A stretch of DNA of 64,000 nt. Source: Polaromonas sp. (GTDB lineage Bacteria; Pseudomonadota; Gammaproteobacteria; Burkholderiales; Burkholderiaceae_C). The notes beneath the pieces were generated by a model. The model ran no database searches, had not been told where the DNA came from, and was given only the letters and a program-made list of their open reading frames with translations. The first letter of the stretch is position 1; every line of letters starts with the position of its first letter. This document shows positions 8,384-18,335 of this stretch, piece after piece. A program made the position numbers and the translations under genes. The stretch is taken from contig NZ_JABBPC010000005.1 of the NCBI RefSeq assembly GCF_012927485.1, positions 1-64,000 on the forward strand. Reading direction: 5' to 3'.

Positions 8384-9259
8384 ATGAAGTCGCAATTCCG
8401 CCATGTCGCCCTGATCGGCAAGTACCAAGCCCAAGGGTCGCGTTCCGCGCTGGAAGATATCGCCCATTTTCTGGCCACGCAGGGCTGCGACGTCGCGCTG
8501 GAGCAGGACACCGCCAGCAATACCGGCCTGACGCAATTTCCCACCCTGGATGCTGCAGGTATAGGCGCCCAGTGCGACCTCGCCCTGGTCGTTGGAGGCG
8601 ACGGCACCATGCTGGGCATCGGCCGATTGCTGGCCCAGTTTGGCATTCCGCTGGTTGGCATCAACCAAGGTCGATTGGGCTTTATCACCGACATTGCTTT
8701 CGACAATTACCAGGACACGCTCAAACCCATGCTGCACGGGGAATTTGAGGAAGAGCGGCGCTGGATGATGCAGGCCAAGGTGATGCGCGATGGCCTGTGC
8801 GTCTTCAATGCGACGGCAATGAACGACGTCGTGGTCAATCGCGGTGCGACTTCCGGGATGGTCGAACTCCGGGTGGAAGTCGATGGCCGCTTTGTGGCCA
8901 TTCAGCGTGCAGATGGCTTGATTATTGCCTCGCCTACTGGCTCCACCGCTTATGCGCTTTCCGCCGGCGGACCCTTGTTGCATCCTTCCATTGCTGGATG
9001 GGTCTTGGTTCCGATTGCCCCGCACACGTTAACGAATCGGCCCATCGTACTGTCAGATGCCGGAGAAATTGCTATTGAAATAGTAGCGGGCCGAGATGCT
9101 AGCGCCAATTTTGACATGCAGTCGCTGGCCAGATTGCAGCACGGCGACCGAATTATTGTCAGACGTTCAGAACATCAAATGCGTTTTCTCCATCCCAAGG
9201 GATGGAGCTATTTTGATACCTTGCGCGAAAAACTTCATTGGAACCAAGGTGTGGCCTGA
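8384..9259 (+). CDS. nadK: NAD kinase
   Basis: Phosphorylates NAD to NADP using ATP or polyphosphate in the cytoplasm. The 291-residue protein has the NADK signature GGDGT at about 71-75, [18 protein letters not shown], and the second conserved block NDVVVNRG plus [19 protein letters not shown]. The ATG at 8384 ([10 protein letters not shown]) is preferred over an in-frame TTG two codons upstream; no strong Shine-Dalgarno is visible for either. It is divergent from hrcA and 32 bp upstream of recN, probably co-transcribed with recN and rapZ. Residues 230-235 (AIEIVA) are encoded by a copy of the 17-bp dispersed element. Confidence 0.96.
   Translation: MKSQFRHVALIGKYQAQGSRSALEDIAHFLATQGCDVALEQDTASNTGLTQFPTLDAAGIGAQCDLALVVGGDGTMLGIGRLLAQFGIPLVGINQGRLGFITDIAFDNYQDTLKPMLHGEFEEERRWMMQAKVMRDGLCVFNATAMNDVVVNRGATSGMVELRVEVDGRFVAIQRADGLIIASPTGSTAYALSAGGPLLHPSIAGWVLVPIAPHTLTNRPIVLSDAGEIAIEIVAGRDASANFDMQSLARLQHGDRIIVRRSEHQMRFLHPKGWSYFDTLREKLHWNQGVA
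9071..9087. repeat. 17-bp dispersed palindromic element inside nadK
   Basis: GCTATTGAAATAGTAGC, with arms GCTA/TAGC intact, is in codon phase 0 (GCT first), encoding A-I-E-I-V-A of NAD kinase. Confidence 0.65.
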
Positions 9260-9291
9260 GCCAGCACCTGAGACTGGCCAGGACTTCAGTT

Positions 9292-10935
9292 ATGAGCCTT
9301 AAAAACATCTCGCTTCGCGATTTCGTCATCGTCCATGAAATGGATTTAAATTTGACAACTGGTTTTACGGTTTTGACGGGCGAAACCGGCGCGGGCAAAT
9401 CCATCTTGATAGATGCGCTGCAACTGGCCCTGGGCGCCCGTGCCGATGCCGGTGTGGTTCGCGAAGGCGCCTCGCGTTGCGAGATTAGCGCAGAATTTGA
9501 CAGCCCCGCCGATTTGGCCCAAAGGCTGGAACAAGCCGGCTTCGAAGCAGGTGAGAGCTTGCTGCTGCGGCGCACGATTGATGCACAGGGAAAAAGCCGG
9601 GCCTGGATCAACGGTAGCGCAGCAACCGCAACCCAGCTGAGAGATATCGCCGATCAGCTCGTGGACATTCACGGCCAGCATGCCTGGCAGAGTCTGACCC
9701 GCCCCGAGGCCGTGCGAGGCCTTCTGGACTCCTACTCGGCGGTCTCTACCGAAGAGCTTTCGCGGCGCTGGCAAGACTGGCGAGCAGCGCAAAAAACAGT
9801 CACTGAAGCGCGCAACGCGCAAGACAGTCTTCAGCGTGATCGGGAACGCTTGGCGTGGCAAATTGGTGAATTGGACAAGCTGGCGCCGGGCGCTGATGAG
9901 TGGGACGAATTAAATGCACAGCACAGCCGCCTGTCGAACGCGCAAGCCTTGCTCGACGCCGTTGAAGCTGCCGTTGCGGTCTTGCAGGAGTCCGATGACA
10001 ATGCAGCGGCCCTGCTCGGCCGTGCCATTCTTTCGCTCCAAAATCAGTCCCACATAGAGCCCGAATTTAAGGGGCTCGTTGAAGTTTTAAGTAGCGCGCT
10101 GGCCCAGGTCGAAGATGCCGCCCACTCATTACATGGCTATGCGCGACACGCCGAATTGGAGCCACAGCGCCTGACCGAGCTTGACCAACGCCTGTCGCTC
10201 TGGGTCAGCTTGGCGCGACGCTATAAACGAAGCCCTGCTGAGTTGCCCGAATTGCTGGCGTCCTGGCAATCGGAGCTGCAAAAGCTCGATGAGGCGGCAG
10301 ACCTGGCTCAGCTCGAGAAGATCGAGAGCCAAACCAAGTCTGCCTACCTGGAAGAGGCCCGCCAGATTTCAAAATCCCGCAGCAAGGCAGCGCCAAAGCT
10401 CGCCAAAGCCATTACCCAAGCCATGCAGGGCCTGGGCATGCATGGCGGCAGGTTTGAAGTAGTCCTCGCCAAGCTGGAGCAGCCCGCCCAGCACGGGCTT
10501 GAACAAGCAGAATTTTTGGTGGCCGGTCATAGCGGCAGCTCGCCCAGGGCCGTTGGCAAGGTGGCGTCGGGCGGTGAGCTGTCCCGCATTGCTTTAGCTA
10601 TCGCAGTCACCACCAGCCAGCTGGGGCAAGCGCAAACCTTGATCTTTGATGAGGTCGATTCTGGCGTAGGCGGCGCAGTGGCTGAAACCGTCGGACGCCT
10701 GATGAAGCAATTGGGCAGCGACCGCCAAGTGATGGCGGTCACCCACTTGCCTCAGGTAGCGGCTTGCGCCGACCAGCATCTTGTGGTCGCCAAGCGCACA
10801 GAAAAAGGAGCCACCTTCAGCACCGTGGAACATGTGAATGGTGAGCAACGCGTCGCTGAAATCGCCCGTATGTTGGGCGGTGAACGACTTTCTGGCACCA
10901 CGCTGGCCCATGCCAAAGAAATGCTTGGGCAGTGA
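9292..10935 (+). CDS. recN: DNA repair protein RecN
   Basis: An SMC-like ATPase of double-strand break repair, 547 residues. Walker A is GETGAGKS (30-37). The Walker B/signature region comprises [15 protein letters not shown] (about 440) and [12 protein letters not shown] (about 460), followed by [19 protein letters not shown] long central coiled coil lies between the two halves, as usual for the family. The ATG at 9292 ([11 protein letters not shown]) matches the family N-terminus; the frame is open further upstream into nadK. Its stop overlaps the rapZ start (TGATG), indicating translational coupling. Confidence 0.96.
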   Translation: MSLKNISLRDFVIVHEMDLNLTTGFTVLTGETGAGKSILIDALQLALGARADAGVVREGASRCEISAEFDSPADLAQRLEQAGFEAGESLLLRRTIDAQGKSRAWINGSAATATQLRDIADQLVDIHGQHAWQSLTRPEAVRGLLDSYSAVSTEELSRRWQDWRAAQKTVTEARNAQDSLQRDRERLAWQIGELDKLAPGADEWDELNAQHSRLSNAQALLDAVEAAVAVLQESDDNAAALLGRAILSLQNQSHIEPEFKGLVEVLSSALAQVEDAAHSLHGYARHAELEPQRLTELDQRLSLWVSLARRYKRSPAELPELLASWQSELQKLDEAADLAQLEKIESQTKSAYLEEARQISKSRSKAAPKLAKAITQAMQGLGMHGGRFEVVLAKLEQPAQHGLEQAEFLVAGHSGSSPRAVGKVASGGELSRIALAIAVTTSQLGQAQTLIFDEVDSGVGGAVAETVGRLMKQLGSDRQVMAVTHLPQVAACADQHLVVAKRTEKGATFSTVEHVNGEQRVAEIARMLGGERLSGTTLAHAKEMLGQ

Positions 10936-11810
10936 TGACAGATTTGAAAATTGTTCTCATCACCGGTATGTCCGGCTCTGGAAAATCCGTCGCGCTTCAT
11001 GCGCTGGAAGATGCCGGCTACTATTGCGTGGATAACTTGCCGCCGGAGCTGCTGACGCCTTTTGTAGCGCTGGAGCAGCAACATGCCGCCCGAAAAGTGG
11101 CGATTGCGATAGACGTTCGAAGTGCTACCTCATTGCCTCTTGTTCCGCAGCAGCTCCAGCAACTCCGACAGCTGAAGGAGCAAGGCGTGACGGTCCAGTC
11201 CTTGTTTCTTGACGCGAACACCGAAACATTGGTGCGGCGTTTTTCCGAAACCCGTCGACTCCACCCGCTGTCACGTGTTGATGCATCCGACCAGCACCGG
11301 GCATTGGTGGATGCGATAGAGCTTGAGCGCGAGTTACTTGGCGAGATGCGCGAGCAGGCGCACGTGCTCGACACCAGCATGATCCGCTCGTCACAGCTCC
11401 AGGGCTACGTGAAGTCGTTAATCGAAGCGCCAGCCACCCAGCTGACGCTGGTGTTTGAGTCGTTTGCATTCAAGCGCGGCGTCCCCCTGGATGCTGATTA
11501 TGTGTTTGACGTCCGGATGCTTCCCAACCCGCACTATGAATCCGGTTTGCGCCACCTGACCGGACTGGATCAGCCTGTCGCAGACTACCTGAAGGCGCAC
11601 GCCGAAGTACAGGATATGTTCAAGCAGATTGAACAATTCCTCAACCATTGGCTATGGGCGCTGGTTCGAGACCACCGCAGTTATGTCACGGTGGCGATTG
11701 GCTGCACCGGTGGCCAACATCGATCTGTATATCTTGCGGAGACCTTGGCGTCGGCGTTTGGCCAGCAATGGCCCACCCTGAAGCGGCATCGGGAATTGGA
11801 CGCACGCTGA
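10935..11810 (+). CDS. rapZ: RNase adapter protein RapZ
   Basis: A 291-residue P-loop protein with Walker A GMSGSGKS (11-18), the conserved [12 protein letters not shown] segment and the C-terminal block [17 protein letters not shown]. In enterobacteria RapZ presents the small RNA GlmZ to RNase E and so sets GlmS level; in other bacteria the role is less clear. The ATG overlaps the recN stop by one base; a GTG one codon upstream is an alternative start. In many proteobacteria rapZ sits with rpoN/PTS genes, whereas here it follows recN and is 56 bp from the convergent mutY gene. Confidence 0.94.
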   Translation: MTDLKIVLITGMSGSGKSVALHALEDAGYYCVDNLPPELLTPFVALEQQHAARKVAIAIDVRSATSLPLVPQQLQQLRQLKEQGVTVQSLFLDANTETLVRRFSETRRLHPLSRVDASDQHRALVDAIELERELLGEMREQAHVLDTSMIRSSQLQGYVKSLIEAPATQLTLVFESFAFKRGVPLDADYVFDVRMLPNPHYESGLRHLTGLDQPVADYLKAHAEVQDMFKQIEQFLNHWLWALVRDHRSYVTVAIGCTGGQHRSVYLAETLASAFGQQWPTLKRHRELDAR

Positions 11811-11866
11811 TCACGGCTTCGGCTTTTCCCCTGCCGCACGGCGCAATCAAGAGCTCGTCAAACACC

Positions 11867-12988
11867 TCATGCAACGAAGTCCCGCGCCAATAGTCTGCGA
11901 ATGGGGGCCGGCAAGCCCACGCCTGGCCAAGCCTCCGGCCCGAACCACGCGCCGGGACGATCTTCTGCATTCATCGCCTTCGGCATGGCCTGGCCCGCTC
12001 GAAAACCTGCAATCCAGGGCGAGAGGTGCAAATCCTTGTGCGTCAATACATGGACAAAATGCGGCAACGCTTCGAGCCGCGCTTGCACGGCCAGCGGTAA
12101 GAGCGCTTTTAACGCGACGTCACTCACAAAAACAGGCAGGCAATAAAGGCCGCCCCAGATACCGGTGACCGGCCGCTTTTCGAGCCACACCGAACCGTCT
12201 GGGCGCTGCGCCCACAGCAGGCTCAGCGCTTGTGCGCTGCGTTTCATTTTTCGGGTTTTAACAGGGTATTTAAGGGGTTCACCAGCTGCAAAAGCGCGGC
12301 ATATTTTTTGTACCGGGCACAGCGCGCACTGCGGTTGCCGGAGCGTGCAAACCGTTGCACCGAGGTCCATTAAACCCTGCGAGTAGCGCGGCATGGTGTC
12401 TGACAAATGCGGGGCGGGTAACAAGTCAGTCGCCCTGCCCCAAAGCGCACGCTCATTGGCGCTTTGCGCCAGATCCGCAGAAAATCCGATCACCCGCGTA
12501 AGCACTCGTTTGACATTGCCATCTAAAATTGGGACTCGTTCTGCAAAGCAGAATGACGCAATCGCCGCTGCCGTCGAGCGGCCTATGCCTGTCAAGGTCT
12601 GAAGCAGTTCAGACGTCCGCGGAAACTGCCCACCATGCAGCGACATGACGTCCTGCGCACAACGATGCAGATTGCGTGCTCGGCTGTAGTAACCCAGACC
12701 ACTCCACAAAGCCATTACCGCATCGTGTTTCCCCTCGGCCAAGTCAGCCACGGTGGGAAAGCGCTCCAAGAAGCGGGCGTAATAATCCAGAACGGTGCTG
12801 ACCTGCGTTTGCTGAAGCATGATTTCGGACAACCAGACGCGGTAGGGATCGCGCGTGTTTTGCCAAGGCAGGCTGTTGCGCCCATGCGCACCTTGCCAGC
12901 GCACGATTTCCTCTGCAAATCCTGCAAACTCGGTTGCAGATTGACCTATTTGTTTGGCAGAACGCCGGGTTGTCGTCGAAACAATCAA
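11867..12988 (-). CDS. mutY: A/G-specific adenine glycosylase MutY
   Basis: Removes adenine mispaired with 8-oxoguanine, partnering MutM and MutT. The 373-residue protein has the N-terminal DNA glycosylase domain with LPWQNTRDPYRVWLSEIMLQ and QTQV, the helix-hairpin-helix LTGIGRSTAAAIASF then the catalytic-region aspartate in ILDGNVKRVL, the iron-sulfur cluster C-x6-C-x2-C-x5-C (CTLRQPQCALCPVQKIC), and a C-terminal NUDIX-like domain for 8-oxoG recognition. The only usable start before the conserved core is TTG at 12988, one codon after the TGA of the GTPase gene and in the same frame. Translation therefore probably depends on coupling to that gene. mutM lies on the other side of the GTPase gene. 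Confidence 0.96.
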   Translation of the reverse strand: MIVSTTTRRSAKQIGQSATEFAGFAEEIVRWQGAHGRNSLPWQNTRDPYRVWLSEIMLQQTQVSTVLDYYARFLERFPTVADLAEGKHDAVMALWSGLGYYSRARNLHRCAQDVMSLHGGQFPRTSELLQTLTGIGRSTAAAIASFCFAERVPILDGNVKRVLTRVIGFSADLAQSANERALWGRATDLLPAPHLSDTMPRYSQGLMDLGATVCTLRQPQCALCPVQKICRAFAAGEPLKYPVKTRKMKRSAQALSLLWAQRPDGSVWLEKRPVTGIWGGLYCLPVFVSDVALKALLPLAVQARLEALPHFVHVLTHKDLHLSPWIAGFRAGQAMPKAMNAEDRPGAWFGPEAWPGVGLPAPIRRLLARDFVA

Positions 12989-12991
12989 TGG

Positions 12992-14971
12992 TCAGACCGC
13001 CGCGGTCAAAGCTGAATTGACCGCGGCGGGAATTGCATCCTGCGATATCGAAGGCAACGACGGCGCACCCAAGAGCTGAGAGGTCAACTCCATCAATTTA
13101 GCATCCAGGTCATTGAGCAAATACTCCTGCTCGTTAATTTCGGCAATCCGCTCGTCCAGACCAGAGGCGGCCTGCTGGATGCGCTCGATCGCCTCCAGTC
13201 GACGGCGAAAGTTGCGGCGTCGTTCGCGCAATTGGGCGTCCAGCTGCGAGGCTGCTGACTTGTTCCAGAGCTCCACTTCGCCCAATGCAGTTTCGTACAC
13301 CATTCGCAAGCGGGTGGCCAGAGCGCGAACCAGTCGCTCTGAGAATTCGACTTGGGAGAGTTTCAGTACATTGGTGATTCCAAGGTATTTCAAATGGCTC
13401 CGCTCTATCATTTCCAGATCACGCACGTAGCGAATCAATTCGGGCTCTTCGGGAGCCTGCAGCGAAAAACCGAACTCGGCATTGAGCTGCCGAAATGACG
13501 CAGTCAGCATGGACTGAATTTCGCCACTGAGTATCTGAGATTTCTGCAATCCTTCACGCAACCGCGAAAAGGTCTGGCCATAAGCTTTTTTTACCCCTAG
13601 CTTGATTCCCGACTGCTTGAGCGCGTGCGTCAGTTCTGCCAGTTCGGTCTTAAGCGTTGGCGTGCTGAGCAGATTGAAAAGATCCCGGAGCAATTTAAGG
13701 TGGATCGAGCGCACCGCGTATATCTTGGAACCGCTGGTATCAAATTCGGCCTGCTCTTCCTCGATGCGAGTACGCATATGCTTGATCACTGAGGCATTTT
13801 TTCCTCTTAAGCCCCGCAGTTCAATCATTTGCTCAGCCAGGTCGCGCCGGCGTATGTGCATGGCCCGTCCGGCTTCCTTTCCAAGCTCGCCAATGCTGGC
13901 GGCTACCGCCGAACGCAGAATTTTCTGGCGCTGTCCCATAACGCCCTGCCCCAGCGCCAATTCGAGCGACGGCAACTGGCTGGCCTCCAGAAGCGCCTTG
14001 TCCCCGGTCACTTTGGCCACCAATCCTTTTTGCGCAGAAACGGGAATGACCTGGGACCTTGGCAAACCCAGAATATCGGCTGACGTCGCTACCTGCTTGT
14101 CAATTTGCGCCTGCACCTCCTCGGGTGTGCTCAAAACGTCCCACAAAGTATCAATCTTGTTCAATACGACCAGCCGCGCATCGGTGCCATCCCCCTCGGT
14201 GATGAGATGTTCGCGCCAGATGGCAAGATCCGATTTGGTGACTCCGGTATCGGCCGCCAAGATAAACACCACTGCGTGCGCTTGTGGAATCAGGCTCACC
14301 GTGAGTTCAGGCTCGGCACCGATGGCGTTAAGTCCTGGGGTATCCAGAATAACCAACCCCTGCTTCAACAGCGGGTGCGCGATGTTGATTAGCGCATGGC
14401 GCCATTTCGGGACTTCTATCAGCCCGTCGCGACCGACCGGTGGGTTGTCTTCGGGGCAATCGTCTTGCCAGAACCCGAGTGCGCGGGCTTCATCTTGGGT
14501 GACCCGCCGGACGTGCGCCACTTGCTCAAGAACCTGCGCCAACTGCGCCGGATTGTTGATGTCCAGATCAATGCAGGTCCACTTTTCGGGCACCATTCGC
14601 CACTCCACAAGCGCGCGCTTCTGCAATCGCGTTTCGATGGGTAAAAGGCGCAGGCAGGGCGGTACGTCCGCGTCATAACCCAGCTCCGTCGGGCACATGG
14701 TGGTGCGCCCGGCACTCGCAGGCATGATGCGTCGACCATAGCCAGCAAAAAAGATCGCATTTATCAGCTCGGATTTACCGCGCGAGAACTCCGCCACAAA
14801 CGCCACCATGACCTTGTCGGAACGCACCTGCGACTCCAGCCTTTGCAGTCGTTCTTCCACCGCCGCATTGAGCAGGTCATGGACTTTCATCCATTCAGCA
14901 AGCAGTTTCAGGCGCAGTGCAAATTTGCGTCGCCAGACCCCGTGCTGGTCAAATTGTTCGTTAAAAGACAT
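12992..14971 (-). CDS. dynamin-like large GTPase
   Basis: A 659-residue dynamin-family protein. The G motifs are present: G1 EFSRGKSELINAIF (about 63-76), G2 threonine in GRTTMCPTE, G3 LDTPGLNAIG and G4 VLNKID. Helical regions follow (about 360-640) with probable coiled-coil segments (LDAQLRERRRNFRRRLEAIE). No obvious transmembrane paddle is seen. Bacterial dynamin-like proteins remodel or protect membranes; the function of this branch is not established. It sits between mutM and mutY, and its TGA is separated from the mutY TTG start by a single codon, so expression of the GTPase and the repair enzyme is linked. Whether the protein acts in DNA damage tolerance is inference only. Confidence 0.85.
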   Translation of the reverse strand: MSFNEQFDQHGVWRRKFALRLKLLAEWMKVHDLLNAAVEERLQRLESQVRSDKVMVAFVAEFSRGKSELINAIFFAGYGRRIMPASAGRTTMCPTELGYDADVPPCLRLLPIETRLQKRALVEWRMVPEKWTCIDLDINNPAQLAQVLEQVAHVRRVTQDEARALGFWQDDCPEDNPPVGRDGLIEVPKWRHALINIAHPLLKQGLVILDTPGLNAIGAEPELTVSLIPQAHAVVFILAADTGVTKSDLAIWREHLITEGDGTDARLVVLNKIDTLWDVLSTPEEVQAQIDKQVATSADILGLPRSQVIPVSAQKGLVAKVTGDKALLEASQLPSLELALGQGVMGQRQKILRSAVAASIGELGKEAGRAMHIRRRDLAEQMIELRGLRGKNASVIKHMRTRIEEEQAEFDTSGSKIYAVRSIHLKLLRDLFNLLSTPTLKTELAELTHALKQSGIKLGVKKAYGQTFSRLREGLQKSQILSGEIQSMLTASFRQLNAEFGFSLQAPEEPELIRYVRDLEMIERSHLKYLGITNVLKLSQVEFSERLVRALATRLRMVYETALGEVELWNKSAASQLDAQLRERRRNFRRRLEAIERIQQAASGLDERIAEINEQEYLLNDLDAKLMELTSQLLGAPSLPSISQDAIPAAVNSALTAAV

Positions 14972-15046
14972 CGGTCTTCCGTAAAGTGTGAAGAATCAAT
15001 ATAGCATCGCGAACCCGAAATAACTATGGGCACTCTTACGGAGCGC

Positions 15047-15862
15047 TCACCGTTTTTGGCAGCTGACGCAGTAAAAAGTCGAACGTTGGCCCTGCCGAAT
15101 ACTTTTAATCGGCGTTGCGCATACTTTGCACGGCAAGCCAGCCCGGTTATAGACCATTGCGTCAAGCTGAAAATGGCCCGCTTCTCCTTGGGCATTGGAA
15201 AAATCCCGCAACGTACTTCCCCCTTTAATCACGGCCTGAGTCAATACCTGTTGAATGGCATGATGCAGTAAAGCGGCGCGCGGCTTGCTGATGCGATGCG
15301 CTTTTGTGGTGGGGCGGATGCCAGCCATAAATAGCGCCTCAGAGGCGTAAATATTACCCACTCCCACCACCGCTTCGCCGCCCAGCAGCACCTGCTTGAT
15401 GGCGGTCCGCCTGAGCCTAAGTGCCTGGTGAAACGAGGTGGCTTCAAAGGCCTCACTGAGCGGTTCTACGCCCAGCCTGCCCAGCAGCTTGTGCGCTACC
15501 GGGTCACTTTCACTGCTCGCGAACACCACCGCTCCGAATCGGCGCGGATCGTTCAGGCGCAAAGTGCCCAAGCTGGTCACCAATTCGAAGTGGTCATGTT
15601 TGCTTCGCGCAGGGAAGTCGTTCCCAAAACTCACACTGCCGGACATTCCCAGGTGAATCAGTAACAAGCCGTCGCTCAGGTCGACCAGGAGGTATTTACC
15701 CCGGCGACGCACGCCCAGCACGCGCAGGCCCTCCAGTTTCTGCAGCCCGCAACCCAGTGGCCAGCGCAAGGATTTGCCCAGGGATGCTGCATTGATACGG
15801 GCGCCAGCGATGCGGTCTGCAAAGCTCAAACGGGTGACTTCGACTTCGGGCAGTTCAGGCAT
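15047..15862 (-). CDS. mutM: formamidopyrimidine-DNA glycosylase Fpg/MutM
   Basis: A bifunctional glycosylase/AP lyase that removes 8-oxoguanine and FapyG. The 271-residue protein begins with the mature catalytic PELPEVEV. It has the conserved [24 protein letters not shown] and [12 protein letters not shown] segments, a helix-two-turn-helix, and a C-terminal zinc finger C-x2-C-x16-C-x2-C ending CVSCQKR. With mutY 2 kb downstream it forms the GO repair system, here with a dynamin-like GTPase gene between. The gene is divergent from the TPR protein gene, with about 108 bp between starts. Confidence 0.97.
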   Translation of the reverse strand: MPELPEVEVTRLSFADRIAGARINAASLGKSLRWPLGCGLQKLEGLRVLGVRRRGKYLLVDLSDGLLLIHLGMSGSVSFGNDFPARSKHDHFELVTSLGTLRLNDPRRFGAVVFASSESDPVAHKLLGRLGVEPLSEAFEATSFHQALRLRRTAIKQVLLGGEAVVGVGNIYASEALFMAGIRPTTKAHRISKPRAALLHHAIQQVLTQAVIKGGSTLRDFSNAQGEAGHFQLDAMVYNRAGLPCKVCATPIKSIRQGQRSTFYCVSCQKR

Positions 15863-15970
15863 AGGTTCACAAATTGGGGTGCCGAAACATCAGCACAAGG
15901 TCCGCCTTTTAAGGCAAATCTCAAGACAAGGGGAGAAGCGCAGCTTCAGAGCTTGAATTATCATAGGTTG

Positions 15971-17743
15971 ATGAAGAAAAAACTTGGCTTTGCCTTTGGC
16001 TTCCTGTGGCTCGCTGGTCCGCTGGTTCTGGCACAGACTGTTGCACCCGAGCCAGCGGTACCTTCAGGGCTCGCCGAGGCGAAAGCAGCGCAAGCTGCGG
16101 CGCCTTACTCGCTGCTGGACAGCGCCCTGTTTTACCAGTTGCTCGTAGGCGAGATGACCCTACAGGAGGGGGAGCCCGCTGCCGGCTTTGCGCTGATGCT
16201 GGATGCAGCCCGAAAAACCGGGGACGCCCAGCTTTACCAGCGGGCCACCGACATCGCCCTGCAGTCGCGCTCAGGCGATTCGGCATTGCAGGCGGCGCAG
16301 GCTTGGAAACAGGCCCAGCCCGCCTCGCGCGAGGCCAACCGCTATGTGCTGCAAATCCTGATTGCACTTAACCGCATTGCCGACACCGTAGAGCCTCTGA
16401 AAACCGAAATCAGGCTGGCACCGGACGTCGAGCGCCCAGCGGTGCTGGCAGCGGTGCCGCGTGTTTACGCCCGCGTCAGTGATAAAAAGCTCGCCAGTTC
16501 AGTGGTCGAAGAAGCTTTGGCCGATTACCTGAGTACTCCAGCGACCCGTAGCGCCGCCTGGGCCACCGTGGGGCGTATGCGATTGGCGGCAAGCGACAAC
16601 AAGGGAGCACTCGAAGCAGCCCAACGCAGTCAGGCCGCTGACAACCGCGCTGAGGCCCCGGTGCTGGTTGCACTGGAATTGATGGATCTGAAACTGCCCG
16701 AGGCGGAAGGCCTGGTCCAAAAATATTTCGAAGGCAACACCAAAGCCTTGCCTGAATTGCGTATGGGTTATGCCCGGGTTCTTCTGGAGCTTCAGCGTTA
16801 CACAGAAGCGACCACCCAGCTAAAGATCGTAACGCAGGAAAAACCCGACTTCCCGGAAGGCTGGCTGGTTCTGGGTTCTTTGCAATTGCAGGACAACCAA
16901 CTGCCCCAGGCACAGACTTCCCTGGAACGCTATGTCGCGCTGGCCCAGCAGCAAAAGCCGCAGGACGAAACGACGCGTGGCTTGGCCCAAGCCTACTTGT
17001 CCCTCTCGCAACTGGCAGAAAAGCGCAAAGACTATGCAGCGGCTGAAAATTGGCTTAACAAAATTGAAAACTCTTCGGACTTGGCACAGGCCCAAATCCG
17101 CCGAGCTTCGATTCTTGCGAGCCAGGGCAAGCTGGAAGCAGCCCGCCAGCTAATCCGGCAACTGCCCGAACGCAACCCCGGCGATGCCCGATTAAAACTC
17201 AACGCCGAAGTCGGGCTGCTTCGCGACTCCAAGCAATACCAACTGGCCCATGATGTCTTGGCGCAGGCCCTGATCATGACACCCGAAGAACCGGATCTGC
17301 TTTATGACCAGTCCATGATGGCCGAAAAACTTAGCCGCATGGATGAGATGGAACGTCTCCTGCGACAGGTCATTCTGCTCAGACCCGATTACTACCAGGC
17401 CTACAACGCGCTCGGGTATTCGCTGGCAGACCGCAGCGTTCGCCTGCCCGAGGCGCGAGAGCTGATCCAGAAAGCACTCGAATTTGCGCCGTCCGATCCC
17501 TTCATTAAGGACAGCCTGGGCTGGGTCGAATTTCGCGCAGGAAACAAAGCTGAAGCAATACGGATTTTCGAGGCGGCTTACAAGGCCAAACCCGACGCCG
17601 AAATTGCGGCACACTTCGGCGAAGTACTTTGGAGCTTGGGCCAGCGTGAACGCGCAGTAGCCATCTGGAAAGAAGGTCAGTTGATCAATTCCGATAACGA
17701 AACCCTGCTCGAAACGCTCAAACGTCTACAGGTGAAGCTTTAA
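15971..17743 (+). CDS. exported tetratricopeptide-repeat protein
   Basis: A 590-residue protein starting with a signal peptide (MKKKLGFAFGFLWLAGPLVL, then AQ) followed by many TPR units, for example around DLLYDQSMMAEKLSRMDEME and AYNALGYSLADRSVRLPEAR. A TTG six codons upstream extends the frame, but ATG at 15971 gives a clean signal sequence. Periplasmic or outer-membrane-associated TPR scaffolds with this context (just before lolB) are common in betaproteobacteria; a precise role is not known to me. The lolB gene starts 15 bp downstream, so co-transcription is likely. Confidence 0.85.
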   Translation: MKKKLGFAFGFLWLAGPLVLAQTVAPEPAVPSGLAEAKAAQAAAPYSLLDSALFYQLLVGEMTLQEGEPAAGFALMLDAARKTGDAQLYQRATDIALQSRSGDSALQAAQAWKQAQPASREANRYVLQILIALNRIADTVEPLKTEIRLAPDVERPAVLAAVPRVYARVSDKKLASSVVEEALADYLSTPATRSAAWATVGRMRLAASDNKGALEAAQRSQAADNRAEAPVLVALELMDLKLPEAEGLVQKYFEGNTKALPELRMGYARVLLELQRYTEATTQLKIVTQEKPDFPEGWLVLGSLQLQDNQLPQAQTSLERYVALAQQQKPQDETTRGLAQAYLSLSQLAEKRKDYAAAENWLNKIENSSDLAQAQIRRASILASQGKLEAARQLIRQLPERNPGDARLKLNAEVGLLRDSKQYQLAHDVLAQALIMTPEEPDLLYDQSMMAEKLSRMDEMERLLRQVILLRPDYYQAYNALGYSLADRSVRLPEARELIQKALEFAPSDPFIKDSLGWVEFRAGNKAEAIRIFEAAYKAKPDAEIAAHFGEVLWSLGQRERAVAIWKEGQLINSDNETLLETLKRLQVKL

Positions 17744-17758
17744 ACCAGGCCCGACCTT

Positions 17759-18271
17759 TTGTCCCCTACCACCCGTCTGCGTTCTGCCCTGTTTTTTGGA
17801 GGGCTGATCGCTGCTATTTTTATAGCTGGTTGTGCTCACTCCAAAAGGGCTACAACCATAAATGATCAAGGAAGTGCGCTCTGGACGGGCCGCATCAGCT
17901 TGCAAGTCCAAAGCGAGCCAGTGCAGTCTTTCTCGGCCAGTTTCGAACTCAAAGGCAAGCCCGACCGCGGCGAGTTGACGCTGATCAGTCCACTGGGAAA
18001 TGTGCTTGGCGTGTTGCGCTGGTCGCCTTTGGAAGCCGTCCTTGATTCCGGCAACCAGAAGATCCAGCGTTTTTCGTCAGTCGACGCGTTGATGGAGCAA
18101 GCCACGGGTGCGGCAGTACCAATCAGCGCGCTGTTTGCATGGCTGCAAGGGGACAATGCCAACGTAAGCGGCTGGTCTGCCGACCTGTCTCGACACAGTG
18201 AAGGCCGCATTTCAGCCAAGAGAGATCAGCCAACACCGCGAGCCGACCTTCGCGTCGTACTGGATCAATAG
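17759..18271 (+). CDS. lolB: outer membrane lipoprotein LolB
   Basis: A 170-residue lipoprotein that receives lipoproteins from LolA and inserts them in the outer membrane. The signal peptide ends in lipobox FIAGC (cysteine about residue 25). The body has LolB features: WTGRISLQVQSEPVQSFSAS, FELKGKPDRGELTLISPLGN and LGVLRWSP. The start is TTG at 17759, and no ATG or GTG gives the complete signal peptide. The lipobox-coding DNA is itself a copy of the 17-bp dispersed palindrome. It lies between the TPR protein and ispE, a common gene order in Burkholderiales. Confidence 0.9.
   Translation: MSPTTRLRSALFFGGLIAAIFIAGCAHSKRATTINDQGSALWTGRISLQVQSEPVQSFSASFELKGKPDRGELTLISPLGNVLGVLRWSPLEAVLDSGNQKIQRFSSVDALMEQATGAAVPISALFAWLQGDNANVSGWSADLSRHSEGRISAKRDQPTPRADLRVVLDQ
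17810..17826. repeat. 17-bp dispersed palindromic element in the lolB signal peptide
   Basis: GCTGCTATTTTTATAGC contains a perfect inner palindrome GCTAT-TTTT-ATAGC. It is in codon phase 0, encoding A-A-I-F-I-A of the lipobox region. Confidence 0.6.
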
Positions 18272-18335
18272 GGCTTGGTACTGTGTCGTCCGCCGCTTTA
18301 ACTTACTTTTAACTTTGGTCTACCCCTCTCTTTCT

